The notes under the pieces: generated by a model | Told to the model about the DNA's origin: nothing | The model's input: the letters and a program-made list of their open reading frames with translations, nothing else | The model's database searches: none | Part shown: in pieces, positions 18,040 through 27,760 of the stretch | Layout: each line of letters opens with the position of its first letter | Numbering within the stretch: position 1 is the first letter of the stretch | Position numbers and translations under genes: made by a program | DNA from: Azohydromonas aeria | GTDB taxonomy: Bacteria > Pseudomonadota > Gammaproteobacteria > Burkholderiales > Burkholderiaceae_C | NCBI RefSeq assembly: GCF_009760915.1 | Contig: NZ_VIDQ01000026.1 | Location: 1 to 64,000 of the forward strand | DNA: 64,000 bases | Direction: 5' to 3'

Positions 18040-19363
18040 CCGCGCCGGTGGGCGTGCTGCGCGCCACCAACCGTTGCGCCAGCAGGCTTCGTGGCCGCAG
18101 CGCCGCGCGCTCGACGGCCAGGCCCCGCGCCAGGGCCCGGTCGCCGGCACGCAGCGCGGCCTCGATCAGCGTCAGGTCCAGCAGGTCGCGCTGCGCATGG
18201 CTGCCGCCGAAGCGGTGCGCGCGGTGGCGGATCGGGCGCAGCAGCGCCACGCAGCGCGCGTGGTCGCCGTCGCCGAAGGCCATCACGGCCCGCGTCGCCG
18301 CGCCGCCGACCTCGCGGATGAAGCCCGCGTTGTCGTCGCCCGCCTCCAGCGCAGCAGCCTGCGCCTGCAGCAGCCGCTGCTGCTCGTCCACGCGGCCGGC
18401 GCCCGTGAACGCCAACATGGCGTGTAAATCGTTGAAGGCGTAGCGGCTCTCGCGCACCAGCGGCGCCCAGCGCTCGGCCAGCGGCTGCCAGCGCGCGCCC
18501 ACGTCCAGGCCACGCAGCTGCAGCCGCCACAGCATGGCGCTGGCGTCGATCAGGTCCAGCAGCTGCGGCAGCCCCGAGCCGGCGATGGCCTCGTCGTAGA
18601 GCCGCAGCACCTCGTCGTGGTGGTCCAGCTCCAGGTGGAAGAGGGCCAGGTGCCACCAGTTGTGCACGCCCAGGAAGCTCCCTGGCGCCCAGCTCGCGGC
18701 GTTGGGCTCCAGCCAGGCGATGCCGTCGGCCGGCTGGTTGCGCATCTCCAGCGTGTGCGCCACGGCGTGCCAGGCCCAGCTGTCGCGCGGCTCCAGCGCC
18801 ACGGCGCGCCTTCCCTGCGCCTCGGCCTGGGTGTAGTCGCCGGTCTCCTCCAGCCCGAAGGCGTGCATGCCCAGCACGGCGTGGAAGCCGGGCGTGGCCG
18901 CGTCCCAGGCGGGCAGGGCGCGGGCGATGCGGTCGCGCAGCATGCGCGAGTCGCCGGTGAAGAAGTCCACCTGGTGCCCGGCCTGCAGCGCCAGCGCGTC
19001 GCGCGGGTATTGCAGGGACAAGTCCTCCAGCGCGCGGGCGGCCTCGAACCAGCGCCCCTGCGCCAGCAACCCGGCGGCATGCAGGTGGGCGCGCTCGCGA
19101 TCGTTGGCCGGCAGCGCCGTGCCCGCTGCCACGGCGGCGCGGGCCACGGGCAGGCCCTCGGGCTCGGTGCCGAGCAGGAACAGCCAGGCCTTGAAGGCGT
19201 GCGCCATGGGCATGTCCGGCGCGGCTTCCAGCGCGCGGTCGATGCTGGCGGCCGGGTCGCCGGCGAGGCAGCGCAGCTCGTGCGCGGCCTGCTCGAAGGC
19301 ATCCAGGGCGGCGGGGGTGGCGCCGGTGAGGGCGTGGCCGGCGGCGTCGTGCAGCGTGGTCAT
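18029..19363 (-). CDS. Tetratricopeptide-repeat protein of the TTC38 type
   Basis: 444 aa, soluble, largely helical, with TPR-like units: DYTQAEAQGRRAVALEPRDSWAWHAVAHTLEM near residue 185 and neighbouring helices. It matches the general layout of bacterial homologues of TTC38. No signal peptide and no catalytic motif seen; function unknown. ATG 19363 has a GGAG site 8 nt upstream and gives a compact N-terminus. Longer in-frame starts lie over the divergent regulator and are unlikely. It converges on and overlaps the YqaA-type gene by 11 bp. Confidence 0.8.
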   Translation of the reverse strand: MTTLHDAAGHALTGATPAALDAFEQAAHELRCLAGDPAASIDRALEAAPDMPMAHAFKAWLFLLGTEPEGLPVARAAVAAGTALPANDRERAHLHAAGLLAQGRWFEAARALEDLSLQYPRDALALQAGHQVDFFTGDSRMLRDRIARALPAWDAATPGFHAVLGMHAFGLEETGDYTQAEAQGRRAVALEPRDSWAWHAVAHTLEMRNQPADGIAWLEPNAASWAPGSFLGVHNWWHLALFHLELDHHDEVLRLYDEAIAGSGLPQLLDLIDASAMLWRLQLRGLDVGARWQPLAERWAPLVRESRYAFNDLHAMLAFTGAGRVDEQQRLLQAQAAALEAGDDNAGFIREVGGAATRAVMAFGDGDHARCVALLRPIRHRAHRFGGSHAQRDLLDLTLIEAALRAGDRALARGLAVERAALRPRSLLAQRLVARSTPTGAVRA

Positions 19364-19441
19364 GGCGTCGTCTCCTGTGGTTTCAGACTGCGCGTACCGT
19401 GCGCCCGGGGCGGGCACACAATCGCGAGGCGCCACTGTGGG

Positions 19442-19456
19442 CCGGGAGGCTCCCGG
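19442..19456. promoter_or_regulatory. Palindrome between the TPR gene and the AraC-family gene
   Basis: Perfect inverted repeat CCGGGAG-G-CTCCCGG in the 133-bp divergent intergenic region, 40 bp before the regulator start. A plausible operator or leader hairpin; no other support. Confidence 0.3.
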
Positions 19457-19496
19457 ACACCGCAGCCATTCGTGCAAGAAAACGGACGTTTCTGCC

Positions 19497-20579
19497 ATGG
19501 CCGAATCCGCCGCTTCGCCGATCACCGTGGCCCTGCTGGCCACGCCCGACAGCACCGCCTCGACGCTGTACGGCTTCCTCGACTGCCTGGCCAGCACCCG
19601 GCGCGACTGGAGCCTGCTGCACGGGCAGCCGCTGGTCGCCTCCCCGTTCCGGCCGCTGCTGGTGGGCCGCGGCCGGGACACCTTCACGGCGGCCAACGGC
19701 GTGCGCATCACGCCCGACGCGACGCTGGCCGAGTGCCCGGCGCCGCAGGTGCTGTGCATCACCGACCTGGTGGTGGCGCCGGGCGAGCCGATCGCCGATC
19801 GCTACGCCGAGGAGGTGCGCTGGGTGCGCGAGGCGCACGGCCGCGGCGCGCTGGTGTGCAGCGCCTGCTCCGGCGCGGTGCTGCTGGCCTGCACCGGGCT
19901 GCTCGACGGCCTGGACGCCACCTCGCACTGGGCCTACTGCGACGCGCTGCGGCGGCTGCACCCGCGCACGCGCTGGCACCCCGAGCGCGGCCTGGTGACG
20001 GCGGGCGAGCGGCTGCTGATGGCCGGCAGCGGCGTGGCCTGGCACCTGCTGGCGCTGGCGCTGATCGCGCGCTTCGCCGGCCCGCAGGAGGCCATGCAGG
20101 TGGCGCGCATCTACCTGATGGACCCGGCCGAGACGGCGGCCACGGCCTACGCCTCGCTCACGCACGGCGGACGCGCGGCCGACCCGCTGGTGGCGCGCTG
20201 CCAGGCCTGGGCGGCGCAGCACTACCCGAGCGAGTCACCGGTGGCGCAGATGGTGGCGCTCTCGGGCCTGGCCGAGCGCACCTTCAAGCGCCGCTTCACG
20301 CAGGCCACCGGCATGACGCCGCTGGAGTACGTGCACACGCTGCGGCTGGAGGAGGCCAAGCAGATGCTGGAGTCCGGCGACGCGCCGGTGGAGGCGGTGG
20401 CGCAGGAGGTGGGCTACCAGGACGCCGGCTTCTTCGGCCGGCTGTTCCGCCGCCACGTCGGCCTGACGCCGGCGCAGTACCGGCGCCGCTTCGGCCAGCT
20501 CTCGCGCCGGCTGCACGATTTACAGGGCTCGCCCCGCCTGGCGGCTCCGTCCCGCCACTTCGATACCCTGGCGCCATGA
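19497..20579 (+). CDS. GlxA-type transcriptional regulator (DJ-1/PfpI domain plus AraC DNA-binding domain)
   Basis: 360 aa. The N-terminal class I glutamine-amidotransferase-like domain (about residues 10-195) has the nucleophile-elbow-like SACSGAVLLA near residue 122. The C-terminal AraC domain (about 235-340) has two helix-turn-helix units ending in YQDAGFFGRLFRRHVGLTPAQYRRRF. GlxA-type regulators control catabolic genes for amines or amino-acid derivatives; the ligand here is unknown. Its stop overlaps the start of the M32 carboxypeptidase (ATGA), so the two are translated together. Confidence 0.9.
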   Translation: MAESAASPITVALLATPDSTASTLYGFLDCLASTRRDWSLLHGQPLVASPFRPLLVGRGRDTFTAANGVRITPDATLAECPAPQVLCITDLVVAPGEPIADRYAEEVRWVREAHGRGALVCSACSGAVLLACTGLLDGLDATSHWAYCDALRRLHPRTRWHPERGLVTAGERLLMAGSGVAWHLLALALIARFAGPQEAMQVARIYLMDPAETAATAYASLTHGGRAADPLVARCQAWAAQHYPSESPVAQMVALSGLAERTFKRRFTQATGMTPLEYVHTLRLEEAKQMLESGDAPVEAVAQEVGYQDAGFFGRLFRRHVGLTPAQYRRRFGQLSRRLHDLQGSPRLAAPSRHFDTLAP

Positions 20580-22072
20580 ACACCAAGACCCCCGCCTACG
20601 ACGACCTCGCCGCCGCCAACCGGCGCATCCACCGCCTGGAGCACCTGCAGTCCATCGCCTACTGGGACCAGGCCGCCGTGATGCCGCCCAAGGGCAGCGA
20701 GGCGCGCGCCGCGGCGCTGGCCGAGCTGGGCGTGCTGATCCACGGCCAGCGCTGCGAACCGGCGCGGCGCGACCTGATCGGGCGCGCCGCGCAGGAGCCG
20801 CTGGACGACGACCAGCAGGCCAACCTGCGCGAGACGCGGCGCGAGTTCGAGATGGCGACCGCGCTGCCCGCGGCGCTGGTGGAGGCGAAGCAGATCGCCG
20901 GCTCGCGCTGCGAGCACGCCTGGCGCCGCCAGCGCCCGGCCAACGACTGGCCCGGCTTCGCCGAGAACCTGCGCGAAGTCGTGAGCCTCGCGCGCCAGGA
21001 GGCCGAGCTGCTGTCGCAGCACTTCGGCTGCTCGCGTTACGACGCGATGCTGCAGCGCTACGAGCCGGGCATGAGCAACGCCGAGCTGGAGCGGCTGTTC
21101 GGCGACCTGGCGTCGTGGCTGCCGGGCCTCGTCACGCAGGTGCGCGAGAAGCAGTCGCGCGAGGACGTGATCGAGCCGCAAGGGCCCTTCGACATCGGCG
21201 CGCAGCGCGCGCTGTGCGAGCGGGTGATGCGGCGCCTGGGCTTCGACTTCGAGGCCGGGCGGCTGGACGTGAGCGCCCACCCGTTCTCCGGCGGCGTGCC
21301 CGAGGACGTGCGGCTGACCACGCGCTACCGCGAGGACGAGTTCATCACCAGCCTGATGGGCACGATCCACGAGACCGGTCACGGCCGCTACGAGCAGAAC
21401 CTGCCGCGCCCGTGGCTGGGCCAGCCCATGGCGCAGGCGCGCTCGATGGCGATCCACGAAAGCCAGAGCCTGAGTTTCGAAATGCAGCTGGGCCAGCACC
21501 CGGGATTCGTCGCCCAATTGGCGCCGCTGCTGGTGGAAACCTTCGGCGACCAGCCGGCATTCGAAACGGAAAACCTGCAGCGGCTGCTCACGCGCGTGAA
21601 GCCGGGTTTCATCCGCGTCGATGCCGACGAATTGACCTACCCGGCGCACGTGCTGCTGCGCTGGGGCATCGAGCGCGCGCTGATCGAGGGCGACATCGAG
21701 GTCGCCGACATCCCGGCGCTGTGGGACGAGCAGATGATGAAACTCCTGGGCGTCGATACGCGCGGCAATTACCGCGACGGCCCGATGCAGGACATCCACT
21801 GGACCGACGGCAGTTTCGGCTATTTTCCTTGCTACACCCTGGGCGCGATGTACGCGGCGCAGTGGTTCGCGGCGATGCGCCGGGCGCGGCCGGCGCTGGA
21901 CGAGGACATTGCCCAGGGCAATTTCACGCCGATATTCGACTGGCTGCGCGAAAACATCTGGCAATCGGCCAGCCGCTGGACCACCGCCGAGTTGACGCAG
22001 CGCGCCAGCGGCGGGGCGCTGGATACCGTGCATTTGAGGCGGCATCTGGAGTCGAGGTATCTGGGTGAATGA
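20576..22072 (+). CDS. Carboxypeptidase M32 (Taq-type metallocarboxypeptidase)
   Basis: 498 aa cytoplasmic zinc carboxypeptidase. The catalytic HETGH is at about residues 264-268; the third ligand Glu falls in SMAIHESQSLSFE near 293. DWPGFAENLREVV, TDGSFGYFPCYTLGAMYA and the C-terminal HLESRYLG are also family-typical. The last third has noticeably more A/T-ending codons than the first two thirds. Start ATG 20576 overlaps the regulator stop. Confidence 0.93.
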   Translation: MNTKTPAYDDLAAANRRIHRLEHLQSIAYWDQAAVMPPKGSEARAAALAELGVLIHGQRCEPARRDLIGRAAQEPLDDDQQANLRETRREFEMATALPAALVEAKQIAGSRCEHAWRRQRPANDWPGFAENLREVVSLARQEAELLSQHFGCSRYDAMLQRYEPGMSNAELERLFGDLASWLPGLVTQVREKQSREDVIEPQGPFDIGAQRALCERVMRRLGFDFEAGRLDVSAHPFSGGVPEDVRLTTRYREDEFITSLMGTIHETGHGRYEQNLPRPWLGQPMAQARSMAIHESQSLSFEMQLGQHPGFVAQLAPLLVETFGDQPAFETENLQRLLTRVKPGFIRVDADELTYPAHVLLRWGIERALIEGDIEVADIPALWDEQMMKLLGVDTRGNYRDGPMQDIHWTDGSFGYFPCYTLGAMYAAQWFAAMRRARPALDEDIAQGNFTPIFDWLRENIWQSASRWTTAELTQRASGGALDTVHLRRHLESRYLGE

Positions 22073-22126
22073 TCATGGAATTGATTTCTGAATACTACAT
22101 TTTCAGATTCTCAGAATGGGCCTGAA

Positions 22127-22444
22127 ATGAATTCGCAAGCTCCCGATCGTGCGCAGGTGATGGCGCTGTTGCGTCAGGCGGAACCTCGAATTCGCGGATT
22201 CGGTGTGTCCCGGTTGGCCCTGTTCGGCTCCGTGGCCCGCGGCGAGGCCCGGCCCGGGAGCGACGTGGACCTGCTCGTGGAATTTGGGCCCGGACAAAAA
22301 TCCTTTGACCGGTTCATGGCGCTGACCGATTTCCTGGAAGACCTGTTGGGACACCCGGTGGAAGCGGTCACCACCGAGGCGTTGAGTCCGTACATCGGGC
22401 CGCACATTCTCTCGGAGGCCGCGGATGTCCTTCGAGCCGCTTGA
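22127..22444 (+). CDS. mntA: MNT-type nucleotidyltransferase antitoxin MntA
   Basis: 105 aa. The minimal nucleotidyltransferase motif G-S-x10-D-x-D is intact in GSVARGEARPGSDVDLL (about residues 35-51), with a third acidic residue later. In characterised HepT/MntA pairs this protein AMPylates and inactivates the HepT RNase. It overlaps hepT by 20 bp. The upstream gap is AT-rich, unlike the surroundings. Confidence 0.88.
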   Translation: MNSQAPDRAQVMALLRQAEPRIRGFGVSRLALFGSVARGEARPGSDVDLLVEFGPGQKSFDRFMALTDFLEDLLGHPVEAVTTEALSPYIGPHILSEAADVLRAA

Positions 22445-22790
22445 ATACTTGCGCCATATTCTCATCGAGGCGGCGTACCTTGATGCTCAAAGCTCGAAAA
22501 CGGATCGGGATTCCTTTCTTGCCGACCTTACGCTGCAACGTGCATTCGTTCGCAGTCTGGAAATCATCGGGGAAGCCTCAAAAAAAATTCCGGATGAATG
22601 GCGGTCTCGTCATTCGGAAATAGAGTGGCGTGCCATGGCCCGCATGAGAGATCGTCTGATTCATGCCTATTTCGGCGTTGACCATGAGTTGATCTGGGAT
22701 GTGGTCATCAACAAGATCCCCACACTGAGAATGCAAGTCGAGCGCATTCTCGATGAAAATAATGGTGCTGCGGCCAAGGCTCCTGAGTGA
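22425..22790 (+). CDS. hepT: HepT-like ribonuclease toxin (HEPN, DUF86)
   Basis: 121 aa all-helical HEPN protein. The RNase motif R-x4-H-x-Y is in MRDRLIHAYFG near residue 76; VRSLEIIGEASKKIP is the conserved preceding helix. ATG 22425 has GGAGG (22414-22418) at ideal spacing. It forms a type VII toxin-antitoxin pair with the overlapping mntA. Codon use is richer in A/T than in neighbouring genes, suggesting later acquisition. Confidence 0.88.
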   Translation: MSFEPLEYLRHILIEAAYLDAQSSKTDRDSFLADLTLQRAFVRSLEIIGEASKKIPDEWRSRHSEIEWRAMARMRDRLIHAYFGVDHELIWDVVINKIPTLRMQVERILDENNGAAAKAPE

Positions 22791-22942
22791 GTGCGGGTGT
22801 AATAAAACATTTCACAAACCTGAAACCATCTTTTCAGCGGCCTGCTTTCCAATGACGCTGGGTGGTGCTGCGCGGTGGGTGTGCAGGGGCCTTGAGGGTT
22901 CCTGCATTTTCCGCCGGCAGCCAGTTTGTTTGCGTCATGAAC

Positions 22943-22962
22943 CCGGTTCGCAGCCGAACCGG
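22943..22962 (+). other. Perfect hairpin in the leader of the 144-aa gene
   Basis: CCGGTTCG (22943-22950) and CGAACCGG (22955-22962) around a CAGC loop, 21 nt before the start codon. The rest of the 193-bp gap after hepT holds a weak A/T-rich repeat (CTGAAA-N6-TTTCAG near 22820) but no other clear signal. Confidence 0.4.
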
Positions 22963-22983
22963 CAAAACGGAAGGTTGGCAAGG

Positions 22984-23418
22984 ATGTTCGCCATCGACCT
23001 GAGCCTGGAAGAGCAACTGCACGTCGAGCACGGCGGGCGCGTCTTCATCGTCGAGGAGATTCCCGGCCCGCTGTGGCGGGTGGTGTCGGTATCGAAGCAC
23101 GGGCCCGAGATCGTCGTGAAACCCGACGACGCCGAAGGTTTCAATTTTCAGCGCGAAGCGCACATGAATGCCGTGGCCGCGGCCCGCGCCAGCCATGGCC
23201 CGGTCCTGCTGCGGGAAAGCCGGCTCAGCTACGAGATCGATTTCAAGTGCGTCAACACCGGCGTGGCCTGGCGGCTGCGCATGCTCGAAGACCACCAGGC
23301 GGTGGGCGAGGAATTGTTCCCGCTGAATTACGAGCTCAAGGATTCCCAGGAAGCCTTCTATGCGGCGCACGAGGCGGCACTGATGGCAGGGGAGAGCTGG
23401 ATGGCGGCGCAGGCCTGA
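22984..23418 (+). CDS. Conserved-looking hypothetical protein, 144 aa
   Basis: Soluble mixed alpha/beta protein without signal peptide or recognisable catalytic motif. The first 45 residues read like a small beta-rich fold (HGGRVFIVEEIPGPLWRVVSVS), and the last 40 are helical (QEAFYAAHEAALMAGESW). ATG 22984 is chosen because AAGG lies just upstream. A strong terminator follows. I do not recognise the family. Confidence 0.6.
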   Translation: MFAIDLSLEEQLHVEHGGRVFIVEEIPGPLWRVVSVSKHGPEIVVKPDDAEGFNFQREAHMNAVAAARASHGPVLLRESRLSYEIDFKCVNTGVAWRLRMLEDHQAVGEELFPLNYELKDSQEAFYAAHEAALMAGESWMAAQA

Positions 23419-23435
23419 TCTCTTGTTCGTGATCC

Positions 23436-23480
23436 ATGGGCCCAGCGGCTGATGGCGTCGGCCGCTGGGCCCATTTCATT
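23436..23480 (+). terminator. Rho-independent terminator after the 144-aa gene
   Basis: Perfect 14-bp stem ATGGGCCCAGCGGC (23436-23449) / GCCGCTGGGCCCAT (23461-23474), 11-nt loop, then TTCATT. It lies between convergent genes and may also slow transcription arriving from dmeF. Confidence 0.75.
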
Positions 23481-23507
23481 GCCGGTGGTAATGATCGAAC
23501 CAGTGAT

Positions 23508-24554
23508 TCAAGCCGCGCCCCGGCACCGGTGCACCTCCACCGTCACGTGCCGCAGTGACTGCAGATGCTCCAGCCGCGCCCGGTATACCGCCGGCGCCAG
23601 CGGCGCGTCGGCCACCACCGACGCCACCACCGACCACGCATCCGGCCCCACCTGCCACACGTGCAGGTCGGCCAGTTTCGCGTCGCCGTCGCTTTCGATG
23701 GACTGGCGCACCTGGGTGCGCAGTTCGGTGCTGGCGGTGGCGTCCACCAGGGCGTGCGCCGACACCTTCAGCACCCCGACCGCCCAGCGCGAGATGACGG
23801 CCGCGCCCAGCAGCGCCACCAGCGGGTCCAGCCAGCGCCAGCCGTAGAGCAGCCCGCCGGCCAGCGCCGCGATCGCCAGCACCGAGGTCACCGCGTCGGC
23901 CAGCACGTGCAGGTAGGCGGCGTTGAAGTTGTGGTCGTGGTGGCCGTGGCCGTGGCCGTGGCCGTGTGCATGGCCGTGTCCGTGCGAGTGCCCGTGGGAG
24001 TGGGCGTGGCCATGGTGGTCATGGCCGTGGTGTTCGTGCTCGTGGCCGTGGTGCTCGTGGTCGTGATCGTGGCCATGCCCGCCGTGCGCGCCGCGGTGCA
24101 GCAGCCAGGCGCTGCCCAGGTTCACCAGCAGGCCCAGCACGGCCACGGCCATGGCCTCGCCGTAGGCGATGGGGTGCGGATGGAGCAGGGTGCTGATGCC
24201 GTCCACCACCAGCCAGGCCGACACGGCCAGCAGCAGCAGCCCGCTGGTGTAGGCGGCCAGCACCTCGATCTTCCAGCCGCCGAAGGCGTAGCGCTCGTTG
24301 CGGTGCGCGCGCTGCGCCAGCCGCGCGGCCAGCAGCGCGCCGCCCAGTGCCAGGGCGTGCGTGCCCATGTGCCAGCCGTCGGCCAGCAGCGCCAGCGACC
24401 CGCTCCAGGCGCCGGCGATCAGCTCGGCGGCCATGGTGGCCAGGGTCAGCACCGTCACCGCCAGCAGGGCGCGGGATCGGCTCTCGGCGCCGGCGTCCTG
24501 CCAGTCGTGGCTGTGGTGGAACGGGGAGAGGTCGTGGGTGTGCTGCCGGGACAT
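23508..24554 (-). CDS. dmeF: DmeF-like cation diffusion facilitator
   Basis: 348 aa inner-membrane CDF exporter, proton antiporter for divalent metal (Co/Ni/Zn class). N-terminal THDLSPFHHSHDW and the TM2 motif LLADGWHMGTHALALG (with its Asp and His) are typical of DmeF. TM5 has HVLADAVTSVLAI. Between TM4 and TM5 is a His/Gly/Asp repeat loop of about 55 residues. The C-terminal cytoplasmic domain is complete. The start lies 58 bp after the DUF411 stop on the same strand, with a -10-like TACGAT exactly 6 nt before the ATG. Metal specificity is inferred from family only. Confidence 0.82.
   Translation of the reverse strand: MSRQHTHDLSPFHHSHDWQDAGAESRSRALLAVTVLTLATMAAELIAGAWSGSLALLADGWHMGTHALALGGALLAARLAQRAHRNERYAFGGWKIEVLAAYTSGLLLLAVSAWLVVDGISTLLHPHPIAYGEAMAVAVLGLLVNLGSAWLLHRGAHGGHGHDHDHEHHGHEHEHHGHDHHGHAHSHGHSHGHGHAHGHGHGHGHHDHNFNAAYLHVLADAVTSVLAIAALAGGLLYGWRWLDPLVALLGAAVISRWAVGVLKVSAHALVDATASTELRTQVRQSIESDGDAKLADLHVWQVGPDAWSVVASVVADAPLAPAVYRARLEHLQSLRHVTVEVHRCRGAA
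23938..24084 (-). repeat. His-rich coding repeat inside dmeF
   Basis: Imperfect tandem hexamers of the GGCCGT/GGCCAT type (GTGGCCGTGGCCGTGGCC on the plus strand) encode alternating His-Gly, His-Asp and His-Glu. Such loops bind or sense metal in CDF proteins. The array is likely to vary in length between strains through slippage. Confidence 0.7.
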
Positions 24555-24560
24555 TCCGCC

Positions 24561-24566
24561 ATCGTA
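24561..24566 (-). promoter_or_regulatory. -10-like box directly before dmeF
   Basis: TACGAT on the minus strand with exactly 6 nt (GGCGGA) to the ATG. It suggests a leaderless internal transcript for dmeF besides any read-through from the DUF411 gene. No -35 box is evident. Confidence 0.4.
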
Positions 24567-24567
24567 G

Positions 24568-26282
<1,715 letters not shown>

Positions 26283-26283
<1 letters not shown>

Positions 26284-26972
26284 TGGCGGCCAGGTCGGGC
26301 GCGGCGCCGCGCGCCGCGCCGCGGGTCTGGCTGTTCGACCTGGACAACACGCTGCACGACGCCTCGGCGGCGGTGTTCGGCGTGCTCAGCCCGGCCATGA
26401 CGGACTACATCGCGCGCGAGCTCGCCCTCACGCACGCGGAGGCCGACGCGCTGCGCCGGCGCTACTGGCAGCGCTACGGCGCGACGCTGCTGGGGCTGAT
26501 CCGGCACCACGCCGTGAAGCCCGCGCATTTCCTGCACGACACGCATCAGCTGCCCGGGCTGGAAGAGCGGCTGCGCAAGCACGCGCACGACGCGGCGGCG
26601 CTGCGGCGGCTGCGGGGCCGCAAGTACATCCTGACCAACGCGCCGCGCGCCTACGCGCTGCGGGTGCTGGGCGCGCTGGGCCTGCGCGACCTGTTCGACG
26701 GCGTGCTCAGCATCGAGGACATGCGCGTCTTCGGCCAGTGGCGGCCCAAGCCGGACACGCGCATGCTGCGCCGCGTCTGCGTGCGCCTGGGCGTGGCGCC
26801 ACGGCACTGCGCGCTGGTGGAGGACACGCTGGAACACCAGAAGGGCGCGCGGCGCATCGGCATGCGCACGGTGTGGATGCAGCGCTGGCTGCACCGCGCC
26901 GGCGCGCCGTGCTCGGCACGCCCGCCCTACGTGGACAGGCGCGTGCGGCGGCTGTCGGCGCTGTGTCGCTGA
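26283..26972 (+). CDS. HAD-superfamily pyrimidine 5'-nucleotidase
   Basis: 229 aa. HAD motif I is WLFDLDNTLHD at about residues 16-26, motif II threonine in YILTNAPRAYA near 117, motif III lysine in RPKPDTRML near 157, motif IV in ALVEDTLEH near 178. It resembles the SDT1/pyrimidine-nucleotidase subgroup that commonly sits between argB and slmA in Burkholderiales. ATG 26283 overlaps the argB stop (TGATG); an in-frame TTG one codon earlier is less likely. Confidence 0.87.
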
Positions 26973-27106
26973 AACCACACCGCGCGGCGCCGTAAACCTG
27001 CGGCGCCGCCTCGGCAACCCGTTGTTCCGATGGATTTCCCGGACGGCCCGGCCGGCGCCGGGCTGCACAGAATGGCCCGATCACCACTTGTCGGGGGATC
27101 GCCACC

Positions 27107-27739
27107 ATGTCGGAACCGAGTCCAGCCGCCATCGCGGGCGACCGCCTTCCCCTGGCCCTGGTGGCGCGCAAGCCGCGTCCGCGCCCGGGCGAGCGGCGCA
27201 CGCAGATCCTGCAGGCGCTGGCCGCCATGCTGGAGCAGCCCGGCAGCGAGCGCATCACCACCGCGGCGCTGGCGGCGCGGCTGGAGATCAGCGAGGCGGC
27301 GCTGTACCGCCACTTCGTGAGCAAGGCGCAGATGCTGGAGGCGCTGATCGAGTTCATCGAGACCAGCGTTTTCACATTGCTGAACCAGGTCGCGGAGCGC
27401 GAGAGCGCCGGCCTGCCGCAGGCGCGGCGCTCGCTGGCGGTGGTGCTGCAGTTCGCCGAGCGCAACCCGGGCATGGCGCGGCTGATGGCCGGCGACGCGC
27501 TGGCCTACGAGGACGAGCGGCTCAACGCCCGCATGAACCAGTTCTTCGAGCGGCTGGAAAGTCAATTGCGCCAGAGCCTGCGCCAATCAGGCGCGCCCGG
27601 CGCCGCGGCCGACGCGCAGGTGCAGGCCTCGCTGCTGTGCGCCTTCGCGCTGGGGCGGCTGCAGCGCTTCGCGCGCTCGGGCTTCAACCGCGCGCCCACC
27701 GAGCACCTGGAAGCCGCGCTGGCGCTGGTGCTGCGCTGA
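27107..27739 (+). CDS. slmA: Nucleoid occlusion factor SlmA
   Basis: TetR-fold protein that binds DNA and blocks FtsZ assembly over the nucleoid. 210 aa. The helix-turn-helix is in RITTAALAARLEISEAALYR with HFVSKAQMLEALIEFIE after it (about residues 46-85), characteristic of SlmA. The short N-terminal extension RKPRPRPGERR is typical. It shares the window with ftsZ. The 134-bp gap before it includes a 7-bp GC hairpin (26986-27007) without T-tract. Confidence 0.92.
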   Translation: MSEPSPAAIAGDRLPLALVARKPRPRPGERRTQILQALAAMLEQPGSERITTAALAARLEISEAALYRHFVSKAQMLEALIEFIETSVFTLLNQVAERESAGLPQARRSLAVVLQFAERNPGMARLMAGDALAYEDERLNARMNQFFERLESQLRQSLRQSGAPGAAADAQVQASLLCAFALGRLQRFARSGFNRAPTEHLEAALALVLR

Positions 27740-27760
27740 GGGACGCACACTGCTGCCGCG

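Noticed and set aside
23938-24084. Tandem short repeats that could suggest a repeat array or CRISPR
   Set aside because: They lie inside dmeF in frame and encode the His-rich loop; there are no spacers of constant length.
26986-27007. GGCGCCG/CGGCGCC hairpin as terminator after the nucleotidase gene
   Set aside because: No T-run follows, and such GC hairpins are frequent by chance here.
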